Assembly (NCBI GenBank): GCA_023159155.1
Contig: JAJNNX010000016.1
Span: 434,001 to 498,000 of the forward strand
DNA length: 64,000 bases
From: Ustulina deusta
Taxonomy: Eukaryota > Ascomycota > Sordariomycetes > Xylariales > Xylariaceae
Direction of reading: 5' to 3'
Of the stretch, positions 12,701-23,361 are shown one piece after another (the first letter of the stretch is position 1; each line of letters opens with the position of its first letter). The position numbers and the translations under genes were made by a program. The notes under the pieces were generated by a model, which was given only the letters and a program-made list of their open reading frames with translations, ran no database searches and was not told where the DNA came from.

Positions 12701-15700
12701 AGCCCAACTAGTAGTGTGTACATTATTTCATCAATTGTCAACACTCCTATCCTTATCCGTCGTCGACGCGTGGCACCCACGGCAGAAAAACATCCCTTAA
12801 AATATTGCACGTGTCGAAATCCTACCGGAATAGCGGCATCTGTTCATTATGCATTGTACATTTCACATAGCCGCCACGATATGAAGAAATTGGCGTGCGG
12901 CAAGGAGAGCTTCATCTCCCTTATATCGAAGAAGGATTGCTGTATTTGCTGTCGACTTGCTCAAAGAATTCGCAAAGCACGTCGGTGCATCCCCAGACTC
13001 TCAATGAGGAGACGCACCCTACCTACAACGTCGGAATGACAACGCTACATGTGCGAGCCAAATTAAGCGAGCGAGTCTCGCGATCCCACGCCACTGTGAC
13101 CCGATATTGTATACCTATTAATGGCGTAGGGCGTTGCTTATGGCATTGTATCTCTTTTTGTATAATGTAGGAATACCTATGGACAATAGCGTCCCTATTC
13201 CCCTGTACGTGGTCTCCATTTCCCAACAGAAAATTTGTAGATCCTGGCATTGGCCGCCCACCAAGGCAGAGGCCTGGTGTGATAAGTTGATATAGCATGC
13301 ACAGGGATCGTAGAAAAAGTGTTGTTCTCGGCGAGGGGGGCGATTGGGTTGAGTATGCATCTTCAAGACGCCTCCTGATGGCATATGAAAGAAACGGTTG
13401 ACATTGCAATATATTGCTATTTCGATAGTAAGTGCTTAATTGCAAATCCCCGGTCCTCATCGTGCAAGACCCTTACTCTGTGGAAAGATACATCATCCCT
13501 TAAACTGCTCGGTCCCGGCCGAGAAAGATGGCTAATGGTTAACACTAAGTACAAGACGCCCTCTCATGCCACCTCAATCTATCTAACTGATACAACATGC
13601 CGATCCATGGTTCTCCCCGCCGTTGAGTCCGCTAACAGGCCAATGCATAAGTCCTAGCCGTTGAGATACTCACCTTGGGTACTGAAATCACACCTTGATT
13701 AAGCTACGCTGCAACCTTATCAAACTTTAGATCATAGCTGCAACCATGATTGGGGGAGCCACCACGCCGGCTTCTTCGCTTCATGCAGTCGCTGTCGACC
13801 CCAATATCACATCTTTTCATATCCAAGTCGATGATCCTTTAGTATGACCAAATCCAGCGCCTAGAAACAACCACATGTCGATCCCCCAGGCCCGCCATAT
13901 TCAAAACCAGGCTCGCTGTATATCAGGTATGGAACTTCATAGCAAAGTCCTACGTCTCGAACACCCGGACCGGCTACCGGCTCTTCATATCCAAATGAGC
14001 TATGAGCTTTCATTCATCTTCGCCCCTAGTACGCGTATCTAGGTGAAATGATCGAATATGGCTACCTACCTAGCCTAGGTAGTAAGGTTTGGGACGCAGT
14101 GAACAAACCGATCATTGTCTTGTAGAACCGTTTTTGCCTCTCTAACCCGAAGATATCCGCCGAGCCGGGCTATAAGCAGAGCCTTTTCTGTCAGAGCGAG
14201 ATGCTACCCAAGAAACCCCAGTCCAAGCCCTCGGGCCCGAAGTTTTCCAGAGGCCCATGGCTGACTGCAAGACAGGGATTCCAACCTCGTGACGAGGAAT
14301 AGAGTATGAGACAGTAGCATGAGGTAATGCAACATCCAGGAATACCCGAGCCAAAATACGACAATAAATGGCAGTGCTACAATGCAAAGCTACACAGTAC
14401 AAAATTATCCTGCAACCGGAAACGGATGCCACGCGGCAGCCATGCTGAGCAGGGAGGACTGGACAAGACAAATTCAGGAGTACCCAAGTAAGAAGGTGGT
14501 GAATTAGGTACATCAACGCGAGAATTACAAAGCCAGCTTCCGGAATGATGGAAAGAGAGATGATTAGGTATTAATATATATTACCCCATCTGCATGGCTG
14601 CGGCGAGGTGTTTCTAGTGCACAAGCAGCCGCAATAATAGTACCACTCACGAGACGCCCGGACACTTACCTAGATGCGTAACTGCGTACACACATGCCTA
14701 CCTACCCACACACCTCCTCTATACACCGAGTCATATCCCGTGGTCCGCTGATCCAAAGAGCCTTAATCTCAAACGTAACATAGATGGATAGAAATGCAAA
14801 CCTAACCGATGTGACGTAGAAAGAAATCGAGATTACAAAGATGAAGGGGAAAAAATATGAAATAGGAGGACGAAGCTACAATGCGTCTAGGAGGATAAAG
14901 AGACGCATACCACATACAGTTAGTATACATATATTACATGTAAGTATGTTTTATCCAAGGACATCAACTCACCACCATCTATCAACCTGCCCGCCCACCC
15001 CGACACACACCCAGCCCCAGCCAGTTCCATAAATGGCCTCGCTTTCCCAGGGCCCGAAAAAGAGTACCAAGAAAGAAACTCGTGATAAGAAGAATAAGTG
15101 AAGACGAAGCAATGCCACATAAGTAAGTCGTCCCCTATCCCACAATTTACAGCTTGGAGAGAAAGGTAGATAGCCCAACATCCAATAACAGACAAAGATT
15201 GAAAAAAGAGAGAGAGAGAGAGAGAGGAAAATAGCATAGAATGTCTAGGCATAAAGGAAATACGTTACAGCTTTCCTTCCTTGGTACCAATGGGCCACCC
15301 TCCGTTCTCTACAAGCGACAGAAGGAAAAAGGGAGGAATAACGCCCAAGCAGGGGCTGAAGTCATAGAATCAAGTGCCCATGTGGTAATCAGGGGCTCGA
15401 CAGCAATACCCGCATCTGAGTCGTGGGATGTGCAATCGCAGGAGGAAAGCGAAGAGAGAAAGAAAAAGATCATAACTCACCTAGTAGGCAGGTAGTATTA
15501 GATGGATTGTGGAAACAAGGATGGGAGGAACTGTACGCGCTACCTGGCTAGGAACCATGTTAGGTACTCCTAGGAAGTATGTTGATTGGAAAAGATGCCG
15601 TTAAGATTCGTTGAGACAAAATTTATTCGTATTATGGAATACCTACGTGTATTTGTATCAAGACAGCGACCCCATGAAAACAAAGCATCAAGATGCTACA

Positions 15701-15997
15701 TCCGGATATATCATGTACCTCAAACCGCGCAGTATAAGCCACCCATGCTAGAGTATGCCTCCCTAAATAAAACGAGAGAAGTTCGGGTGAGCTCCAAGTC
15801 TTGCACACCAGGTAGCGTACGAGTCGAACAATCTCAGATCGTGCTGTGTTCAAGTCATCAGTCATCTCTTTTCCTCGGCACATTATCGTCTTGTCCAAGT
15901 CGTACAACCAGCGATCGAAACATTCCCCGTCATTTCGTTCGATCATAGAACAGATGCGTTTTCCCATGTATAGATATTCTGTCACAGAGACTTGGTT
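3712..15997. other. 12.3-kb region without a supported gene
   Basis: Only short open frames occur, most starting at TTG or GTG, and none shows coding bias, domain motifs or consistent splice partners. The first kilobase is probably promoter and 5' leader of the gene starting at 3711. TACCTA/TAGGTA words recur (for example 8935-8948 and 14061-14083). A GA microsatellite sits at 15207-15226. Small introns could hide a gene that I cannot recognise. Confidence 0.55.
15207..15226. repeat. (AG)n microsatellite
   Basis: Ten AG dinucleotide units directly follow a six-A run. This is a simple-sequence repeat in intergenic DNA. Confidence 0.9.
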
Positions 15998-18544
15998 TTA
16001 CATCCCCTCTAGCGGTTGACTGTACGTGTAATTAAAATCAAGCAGCCCATCGAGGACCCAATGTTGCGGGTCAAAAAAGTCGTAGTTTGTTTCGCTCCCG
16101 TAGCCTCCTAGGCCAATCATGTTGTTGGGGCCGGTGGTGTTGAGGCCATGTTGCGGGGTAGGTGTTAATCCACCGTTATTAGTTATGGATCCCATGTTAG
16201 ACACGTTGTTTTGTGCCAGGAGGGTACTATCCATGTGGGTGGATGATGCTGAAGACTCGTTAGCGGAGTCTGGGTTAGTAGCTTGCTTGAGAGCTAATGG
16301 ATATTAGCATGTTCTCTCAGATAGAGAGGCTAGGTACAACGGGATTTTTCTTACAGTCGAGCCCTCGTCCATGCGCTTGGTATTCCTCCCTCCAACGCCA
16401 AATTGAGTCATACACTAGACTCATGCTATGTCTACATCGTACTTTCAGCTCTAAGCTATCGTCGACAGGCACTGCCGTATCATCATCGTAACGTGATTTG
16501 TTACTGCTGATTTCAATGCGTGCGCCGTTCCACATCTGGACCATGAGCTCTGCTAAGCGCCACGGTAAATCATTGTCCACAGTGCTAGTTTTGCGAATAG
16601 CATTGATAGTCCTGTGAAAAAGTGTTCGGCCTCTGGAAGCATCTATCGTCTTGGCGAAGAAAGACCGCATCAACTTCAATAAGGCAAACCCACAAGCAAC
16701 GAGCATTTGCTGGAGATAGTTAGTGGCATAAACCAGGATATACTGGTTCGACTCCACGACGAGAAGGTCCAAGTAGGCGGACACGGCCCGCCAAAGACCC
16801 ATCAAGTCATCGATATAGCCCGGTGTGGTGCTGGAGTCAAAAAAACCAGCCAGGCGAAGATGTACATTTGCGGCTTGCAGATGGGCATCAACAATAGGGG
16901 ATAGATGTTGTGAAAGGATAGAGGCTTGCAATTCTTGGAAATCTCGTCGATATACGCGCATCAGCATGGCTCTGTGCTCGTCACCGGCAACACCCCGTGG
17001 GTCGCTAGCGTTACTGTACATCTCCTTTGAGACTTTATCAGCAAACCTCTCAATACGCAATCTCGCCTCCAGCTCCGGTGCTAACGTGAAGGGACCGTCT
17101 TCGCCAGGACGGATCGCCAGCGTCCAATCATACAAAGTCGTTGCCGGCTGGCCATAGGCCGTGCCGATAGACTGCGCAACGATGTTACATACAGCCCAAG
17201 TGGTGACGCGGTCGTGGAGCTGATCTTTGTTGAGTTCTACAGAAACCCTAGAGAAGTCCTGTGTATGGTTAGGGCGATGCATGCCAATGCCCGTTGCAGC
17301 CTTCATCATCACGCCACAAAGAATGTGGGTGGGATCCGCCGTCGTCGTACTCGTCGGCAATGGCCATGTACACATGAGACATAAGGCCTTGACTACAAAA
17401 TAACTATTGGGCACATCCCCCACCGTTCCCCATAGCAGCCTATTCAGCGGGCCACTCGCTAGCTCGTGTAATATGGCAGGCTTTGGGGAATAGCGGCGGG
17501 ATGCAATGGCAATGATGGTCCAGAAGAGGAGGGCGTGCTGCTGATAATACAGGTCGGGCGATTGGTGTTCGTTGAGGAAAGGAAGAAAGGGGTGGTAACA
17601 AGTAAAGAACTCTTGGAACAACCCATGCACGTCTTGCTCGGTTAGACGCACGTGTTCCAGCTCGTAGGCGTAGTGAGTGGTAGGCACGCTATAGGAGCCG
17701 CCCCTCTTCAAGGTAAGAAGCGAGGTGACGGCCTCGTCGGACCCCATGAGGGAGGGGTTTCGGGTATGGGAGTATGTACTGTTGGCGATAGGTGACTGTA
17801 GTTGAGATTGGAGCTCCTCCTCCTCGTCCATGACATAGCCCTGAACTTTGGCCTGAGCAATATTCCGACGCAACCGTTCGATCTCCTTCTCCATCTCGGC
17901 GTGTTTGGAGCGCTTGCCGACGCGCTTAAAATTGGATTCGATTTTGCATTCGAGCTTGAGGCGGTTGCAGCGCGAGCAACTCTGAAACGGATTCTGTACG
18001 ACATCGCACCGTAACTAGAGACGATTGAAGTAGCACCAGTCAGCCTGAGCACATTTCGGAGATTAAGATGACGCATGTCTGAGATACACCTATGTGTCCA
18101 TGCACACTGCATGGAGCTTGACAAGACGCAGGAACAAGGCAGCGACGCGGGCCGGAGGTGAGGTACGGCCGGCATTGCCTGACGTGAAAAGGTGGGGGAG
18201 TAGGCCGTGCGTATCCCGAATCGGGCCCATCCCCATTGAAGCGATTGGGGACGGTGGCGAGTGTGTGCGGTGGCAGCGGTGGTGATGGTGGTGGAGGTAG
18301 CGGTGGGAGTTGGTGGTTGACTCACTTTCTGCTGGCGACACTCGTTGCACGCGCGCTTGACGCCGGGTTGTCGCTTCTTCTCGGGCTCGATCAGGGAGTG
18401 GTCCTCGTCGCCGACACTGCCGGGACTGCTTTCGGCGGTACTACGCTTCCTCTTGACAGAATCATGACGGTGGAGGCTCATCGGACTAGTCGGGCTCATG
18501 GACGGGGCCGAGGGGGCGCCGCCGACGACGACGTGGCCATCCAT
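15998..18544 (-). CDS. Zn(II)2Cys6 transcription factor, WAR1-like
   Basis: Exons are 18544-18326, 18014-16355 and 16293-15998 (724 aa); introns are 18015-18325 (GTGAGT..CTAG) and 16294-16354 (GTAAGA..TTAG). The start ATG at 18544 is the first in frame. The binuclear zinc cluster is complete after splicing: Cys66, 69, 76, 86, 89 and 96 (C-x2-C-x6-C-x9-C-x2-C-x6-C). It is followed by basic residues and a short coiled coil (EKEIERLRRNIAQAK). The middle region, with FFTCYHPFLPFLNEHQSP, LLFWTIIAIASRRY and RVTTWAVCNIVAQSIGTAYG, is the fungal middle homology region in the form seen in WAR1-type weak-acid-response regulators. The Asn/Gln/Gly-rich tail with acidic-aromatic ends (NYDFFDPQHW) is a plausible activation domain. 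The target genes cannot be inferred from the neighbours. The zinc cluster is split by the unusually long 311-nt intron just after Lys73. Confidence 0.88.
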
Positions 18545-20387
18545 GCATTCAATGACAACAGAAGCGGCAGCTAGATCCCGAGGAAGAGCGCCGACAAGCA
18601 GGGTCCGATCCGCAGCAGCAGCTCCGACCAATGCTGCTTGGCTGGCTGGGCTGGCTGGGCTGCTGACTGATGTACGCCGGCGAGTACTTTTTTTAAGCCG
18701 TTTTCACTGCTTTTCTCGGTGTCGCGCGGTGAATGGGAGACTTAGGCACACCGATCACGGAAGGAATTGGGTGAGGGAGGGGTCTTGAACTAATAATAAA
18801 AGGCGGGAGAATCAGAGGCACGGAACAACGAACTATTGACTCAACCAAATCAGAGGTGTTGAAAATTTGCTTCTGCCACTAAAACGGCAAGCCGGCCAAC
18901 CATCTATGCCCTCCACACCGGCCACGAGGAGCATCCACTGGACACTGCACTGGAGCTCTGGCAGCCGCTCTGGTTGGCAGTCGGATGCCTGGCCGAGTGG
19001 TGCTTGTTACCTTCACTGGGGTCTATACCGTACGCTACTGTACAGCTGGCCGCTAGAGGCTAGGGCTAGGCATGTGGTGTCTGATATTAACTAGGTATGT
19101 GCAGCGTATGTGGCCAAGAGAGGGCAGCTGTTCCAATTGAGTCCGGGGAACAATCCGTGTGGGTTTCAGACCGCGGCGTTGATAGGCACAAGTCGTGGCG
19201 GAAGAGGAGTTTGGGCAGAATCAGGTACGATCGAGAACGACAGATAAAGACGTGTGCGTGTAAAGGCGTGTAAAGGCGTGTAAAGGGCGCCCACTTGGAC
19301 GACGACCCACGGAAGGTGAATCAGAGGGCGAAAGTCCACGGCACGCTACCTGAACTGTCGCTCTGCTAGCGAGTCTGTAGCGACCGAAGTGGCCATGGCA
19401 GCAGGACCCGGAATGACTCGATTGGCTGAATTGCACTGTGTTTTTGACTGCCCAGCTGACCTGCACTACCCGAGTTGTCCTTGCCCGAAAGGGTCAAGCC
19501 GGGCTGCTGCCAAGCTTCGAGAATGAGGGGTACTCGTGGGTCTCATGTGAAGCATTGGCCATTCGCAGGACTGCGACATGGCAGGTCTCTGCGATCTGCT
19601 TTGTTCGGTGCATGTCAGGGGTCCCTGCTAGTGCACAGCAGCCAGCAGCGGCATCCCTACATGGTATGCCTCTACGTGCTTAACCCACCTAGGGTTAGAA
19701 GCATTCTAAGTTCCCACCTCGCATACAATTACCAATGGAGCTGCATGTGTCCCGAGACCCTGCTCTTCGACGACATGGATGATTTACAGTAGTCCGTCAA
19801 CATGTCGATTCGAACAATGATTGCTATCAGTTCGGTCACTTGCTAATTTTGCTATCTATATGTGTTGATCCCGAATATTGTAATCTATAAACAGCTAGAA
19901 ATCGCAGAATTGGAATACCTATATCTACCTATATTATAACTAGGGAGGTTACCGTATTTGCATACCTGCAGATCGGAGGTGGTGACGAATCTTAGCGTGC
20001 CCGATTCACAACGTTTAATCCGTTGTTGATCACATGCAACCATAGTGTACAGGCAGCCCATTCGTTTTCTCGTTTTTGTTGGATTCAAGGCCCTACCTGG
20101 CTGTCCAAGTTGCAATTTGTGGCATAACACAGTTCGATAAGTATTACATAAGGTATTGTGGTAGGAGGCGTAGCGGAGGTACCTACATACCTAATACCTG
20201 GCAGTGTCGGGTAGTACCCACATGTAGGTATTAGATAGACTGATAACGCTTTATTTCTCACATTTCTTCCAAAAAACAAGGTTTATTAGACTAGGTACTT
20301 CTTTCTTACTGAAGGCTGTTGCACTGGCAGTGTAATACCCCCCAGTCCCCCCATTACACCCAAGACTAACCTCCTACTTCTCACATC
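18545..20387. other. Intergenic, promoter side of two divergent genes
   Basis: No gene was recognised. The left part is the probable promoter of the Zn2Cys6 regulator and the right part that of the small gene at 20388. Three copies of a 10-bp unit lie at 19258-19287, and TACCTA-type words at 20178-20230. Confidence 0.55.
19258..19287. repeat. Three tandem 10-bp units GTGTAAAGGC
   Basis: Units at 19258-19267, 19268-19277 and 19278-19287 are identical except for the last base of the third. They lie about 710 bp upstream of the WAR1-like regulator's start codon, so they could be a repeated binding site or replication slippage. Confidence 0.85.
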
Positions 20388-20826
20388 ATGTCCACGATCG
20401 AGAAAGAAACTCGTCCCACTGCTCATCCGCCAGCAGTGCCGTCTCGAAGACTATTCAAGGGTACTCTGAGCCCGCCCTGTGCCCAACCAGCACACAAATC
20501 ATACACATTGACCCCGGCATCGCTCTCGAAGGTTTTCATCAAAGACCCCGCCGAGAAACAAGTCACAAGTATGCCCCGTCGCCTTGCCATCTAAGCCAAA
20601 CATGACGTGAAACATTATCGCATTTTGATACCCTGTCCCTCTCTCACTCTCACTCTCACATTCATATTCACTCTCATACTCACTCTCATACTCATTTTCA
20701 ATCCCAACTCCCAATTATACTTACCCTCCCTCTCCAGGTCGCCGCTCCATTGCCATCTCATCCACCGCTGTGCCTCAACCCTTTGTGGACCCGGCTGTCC
20801 TGCAGCGACGTGCACCTCCTTCTTGA
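20388..20826 (+). CDS. Small two-exon gene, function unknown
   Basis: The proposed exons are 20388-20568 and 20738-20826, joined across a 169-nt intron (GTATGC..CCAG, phase 1), giving 89 aa. The protein starts MSTIEKETRPTAHPPAVPSR and continues through LFKGTLSPP and YTLTPASLSKVFIKDP; exon 2 adds SRRSIAISSTAVPQPFVDPA. It is rich in Pro, Ser, Ala and basic residues, has no signal peptide or membrane segment, and looks partly disordered. I do not recognise the family. Support is the ATG start, preserved frame across a normal intron, and coding-like codon use. The intron carries a CTCACTCT/CTCATACT repeat (20639-20698). It could be a chance model, and RNA evidence would decide. Confidence 0.5.
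20639..20698. repeat. CT-rich short repeat in an intron
   Basis: Degenerate tandem CTCACT/CTCATACT units fill much of the proposed intron of the small gene at 20388-20826. A pyrimidine-rich tract before the acceptor is normal, but this length is unusual for a fungal intron. Confidence 0.7.
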
Positions 20827-22938
20827 TTAGCAACTACCTAGTTCCACTCTCGTTCCATAATTGGCCCCGGGAAGCACCCCCTAGTGATTTCGCCATGCAT
20901 CATATGCATGGAGGCACCATCAAGCTATTCGCTGCAGCCCTTAGATGATCCTCCTACGGGCTAGGGCTATTGGTAGGGCATACATTACCAAAACCCAACC
21001 AGTCCCGAACTCCGGTCGATTCTCCACTCGGCTGGCCGTATCACGTGGTGCCGAATGCTTCGCAGTTCGGGTTTGCCGGTAATCTCGATACTTGATACGT
21101 GCAAGACCGATTGTCTCAAATGTAGCGAAGCCTCCCAAATTCATATCATCCACCCTTGTAAAGTTCAATGATGTTTCCAACAGCATCTTAGCGGTTCCGA
21201 TCTTGTTCTCAAAACGATGTTCGCCAAGCATATTTTGACTTGCTAAATTGTCCTCATATCGGGAGAACTCCCACGAATATGAGCAGTGGAAAATCACATA
21301 ACAACCTCCGGATGCTGCCGATAAAGTAGGTACTGGACGTTTGATGGAGCGCGTATGGCTATGCAAGCGCATTATATACCTAGTTAACACTCATCAACCT
21401 GGTTAAGACGCTCGGTGTAGAACACCGCCGTCAGCGTCTTTTATCGATAGCTTTAATTCTGCTTTACTACGACCAAGAAAGAGATTCCCCAAATAATTAA
21501 TCTAGTTATTGTACTTGGAAGTATAAGTTCGGCCGGGCTCCATGTATAAGGGCAAGGTGAGTATTCCCTATATTGAACCTACTCACCTTGTCCACTTCAC
21601 TACTGACCCTGACAGTATGTCTATCGGATAGTTTCAAAGACGAATTATACCTAGTTGCTCTAGATAACCCGTGAGCCTAGAATCCTCCATAGCAGAAACG
21701 ATTAGATTGTAAGTATGCTAGGCATTCATACCAGTTACGATATACCAAAGTCGTAAATTGAATTTTTAGATGTGGACTCTAATCTCGAGAGTCGTGAAAT
21801 CAATAGCTAGGTGCGGCGGAAAAATACCAAAAGCAACTATTTTAAGTAACGGAGGAGTGGGTCTAACAGGGCTCAAGAAGTATAAGTATTTTCCCTAGAA
21901 TAAGGTACGGAGTATAAAACATACTAACCTAGTTAGTTTCTAAGTGGTTACATTTTACCTAGCCAGAATCGCTCTTGCAAATAGCCTCACTAAGCGCCAA
22001 AGGTATAGTCCCTACTACCCCGGCACAAATTGTTTGTATTAAATATCATTACTTAACAAAAGCTCTACCATCGGCACATTCTTGGGCTAGCTTCGCCCTC
22101 ATTTTAGCAAGCAAGTAGATGCACTCATGTAAACTTTATATCCAAAGGCCTATACTACGTCTAATTATTACACTCCTAACTGAATACTAATGGTTCGGAT
22201 ATAGTCTTCGAGAGCTTTTAAGCTTGATATGCCCCGTGTCTCTCTTTACTGTGACTACCCATCAACTTTGGTACTCGCTAACTTTATACCATCCTTCAAA
22301 CCTGTCGTTATGGAGAATTAGATAAACGTTCCATGTGATCGTAAACGCATGTCATTATCCAAGCACGAGCGGTGGGTGTATCTTATATACTATTACTGAA
22401 GTAATTGGAAAAACTGCAACTCTGGTGTGGGTATTCGTTCATGCTGAGTACTGGAGTCGTAACTATCAAAAATCTGTTCTCTTGTGCCAGTCATCTTATA
22501 CTCCCCCAAACCGTTCAATTACCAGGAGGTCAAATATGTAATAATTCCCGAAAAAAAACCCCCAAAAAACTCTATTAGCAAAGCATTTACTATAGCCCAT
22601 CTCGTCCCCGCCCGACCGCCAAATTTTGTTTGTACGGCTGCCCAGAAACTCATTGCCTCATGAACAACCCCTTCTAAACTGCAAGTAGGTAGGTATGATT
22701 TCTTATAGGCGGCCAACTGCCGCCTTGATCGAACCCGGCATGAATACCTACCTCATTGCAAGCAGCTGGAACTGACACTAGGTTACATGTTTTTTATTTT
22801 TTTTTTTTTTTTCAAGAGAGAGAGAGAGAGAGAAATAATCGCGCCCTGACAAAATGCGAAGCTTCGGAACTCACTTAAACCACAGATTTATTATAAGATG
22901 TTTCTCTCCCCTTCCATCGTCCAAACTTCCTCCTGCAC
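20827..22938. other. Intergenic, TA-rich in its middle
   Basis: No gene was recognised. From about 21420 to 22560 the DNA is visibly richer in A, T and TpA steps than its surroundings and lacks sizeable ATG-started frames, as in degenerate or repeat-induced-point-mutated DNA. A T run (22790-22812) and an AG microsatellite (22815-22832) lie at the right end. Confidence 0.5.
22790..22832. repeat. T tract followed by (AG)n
   Basis: A 23-nt T tract interrupted by one A is followed directly by nine AG units. It is simple-sequence DNA about 110 bp beyond the 3' end of the cupin gene. Confidence 0.88.
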
Positions 22939-23361
22939 TCAACCGAGAGTCTTCACTGCCCCCCTGGCATCGAGCGGGTCCCTCTGCCGCCGCTTATCCT
23001 CCGCGTCCCCAGTATTAACGGTATCGTTGCGCTCAATCATCATGATCTCGGCGTTCTTAGCAACAGGACGATGCCTCACGCCCCTCGGCACGACGTAGAC
23101 GTCCCCAACCCTCATGATCACAGCCTCAACTGCTGCTTTTGGCGTAGTTTCCCCGTCTCCTTGGGCCCCGGTCTCGATCTCGAGCGTCAGCTCCCCTGAC
23201 AGCAGGTAGAATAATTCATCCGAGCCCGGGTGTGCGTGGAAGATGAACTCCCCGTCCATCTTGGCGATTTTCACGTGCTGGTCGTTCACGGCTGCGACTA
23301 GACGCGGAGACCATGTCTCGGTGAAGGAGGCAAATGTTGAGGGGATGGACACGGTGGCCAT
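22939..23361 (-). CDS. Single-domain cupin protein
   Basis: This is a single-exon gene of 140 aa whose first in-frame ATG (23361) gives MATVSIPSTF. The fold is a small beta-barrel cupin. Motif 1 is FIFHAHPGSDELFYLLSG (H-x-H-x5-E-x6-G) and motif 2 is GDVYVVPRGVRHRPVAKN (G-x5-P-x-G-x2-H), so three His and one Glu metal ligands are all present. The C-terminal tail is charged (GDAEDKRRQRDP). Such stand-alone cupins may be metal-dependent enzymes or sugar/small-molecule binding proteins; the sequence does not show which. No signal peptide is visible, so it should be cytosolic. Confidence 0.85.
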   Translation of the reverse strand: MATVSIPSTFASFTETWSPRLVAAVNDQHVKIAKMDGEFIFHAHPGSDELFYLLSGELTLEIETGAQGDGETTPKAAVEAVIMRVGDVYVVPRGVRHRPVAKNAEIMMIERNDTVNTGDAEDKRRQRDPLDARGAVKTLG

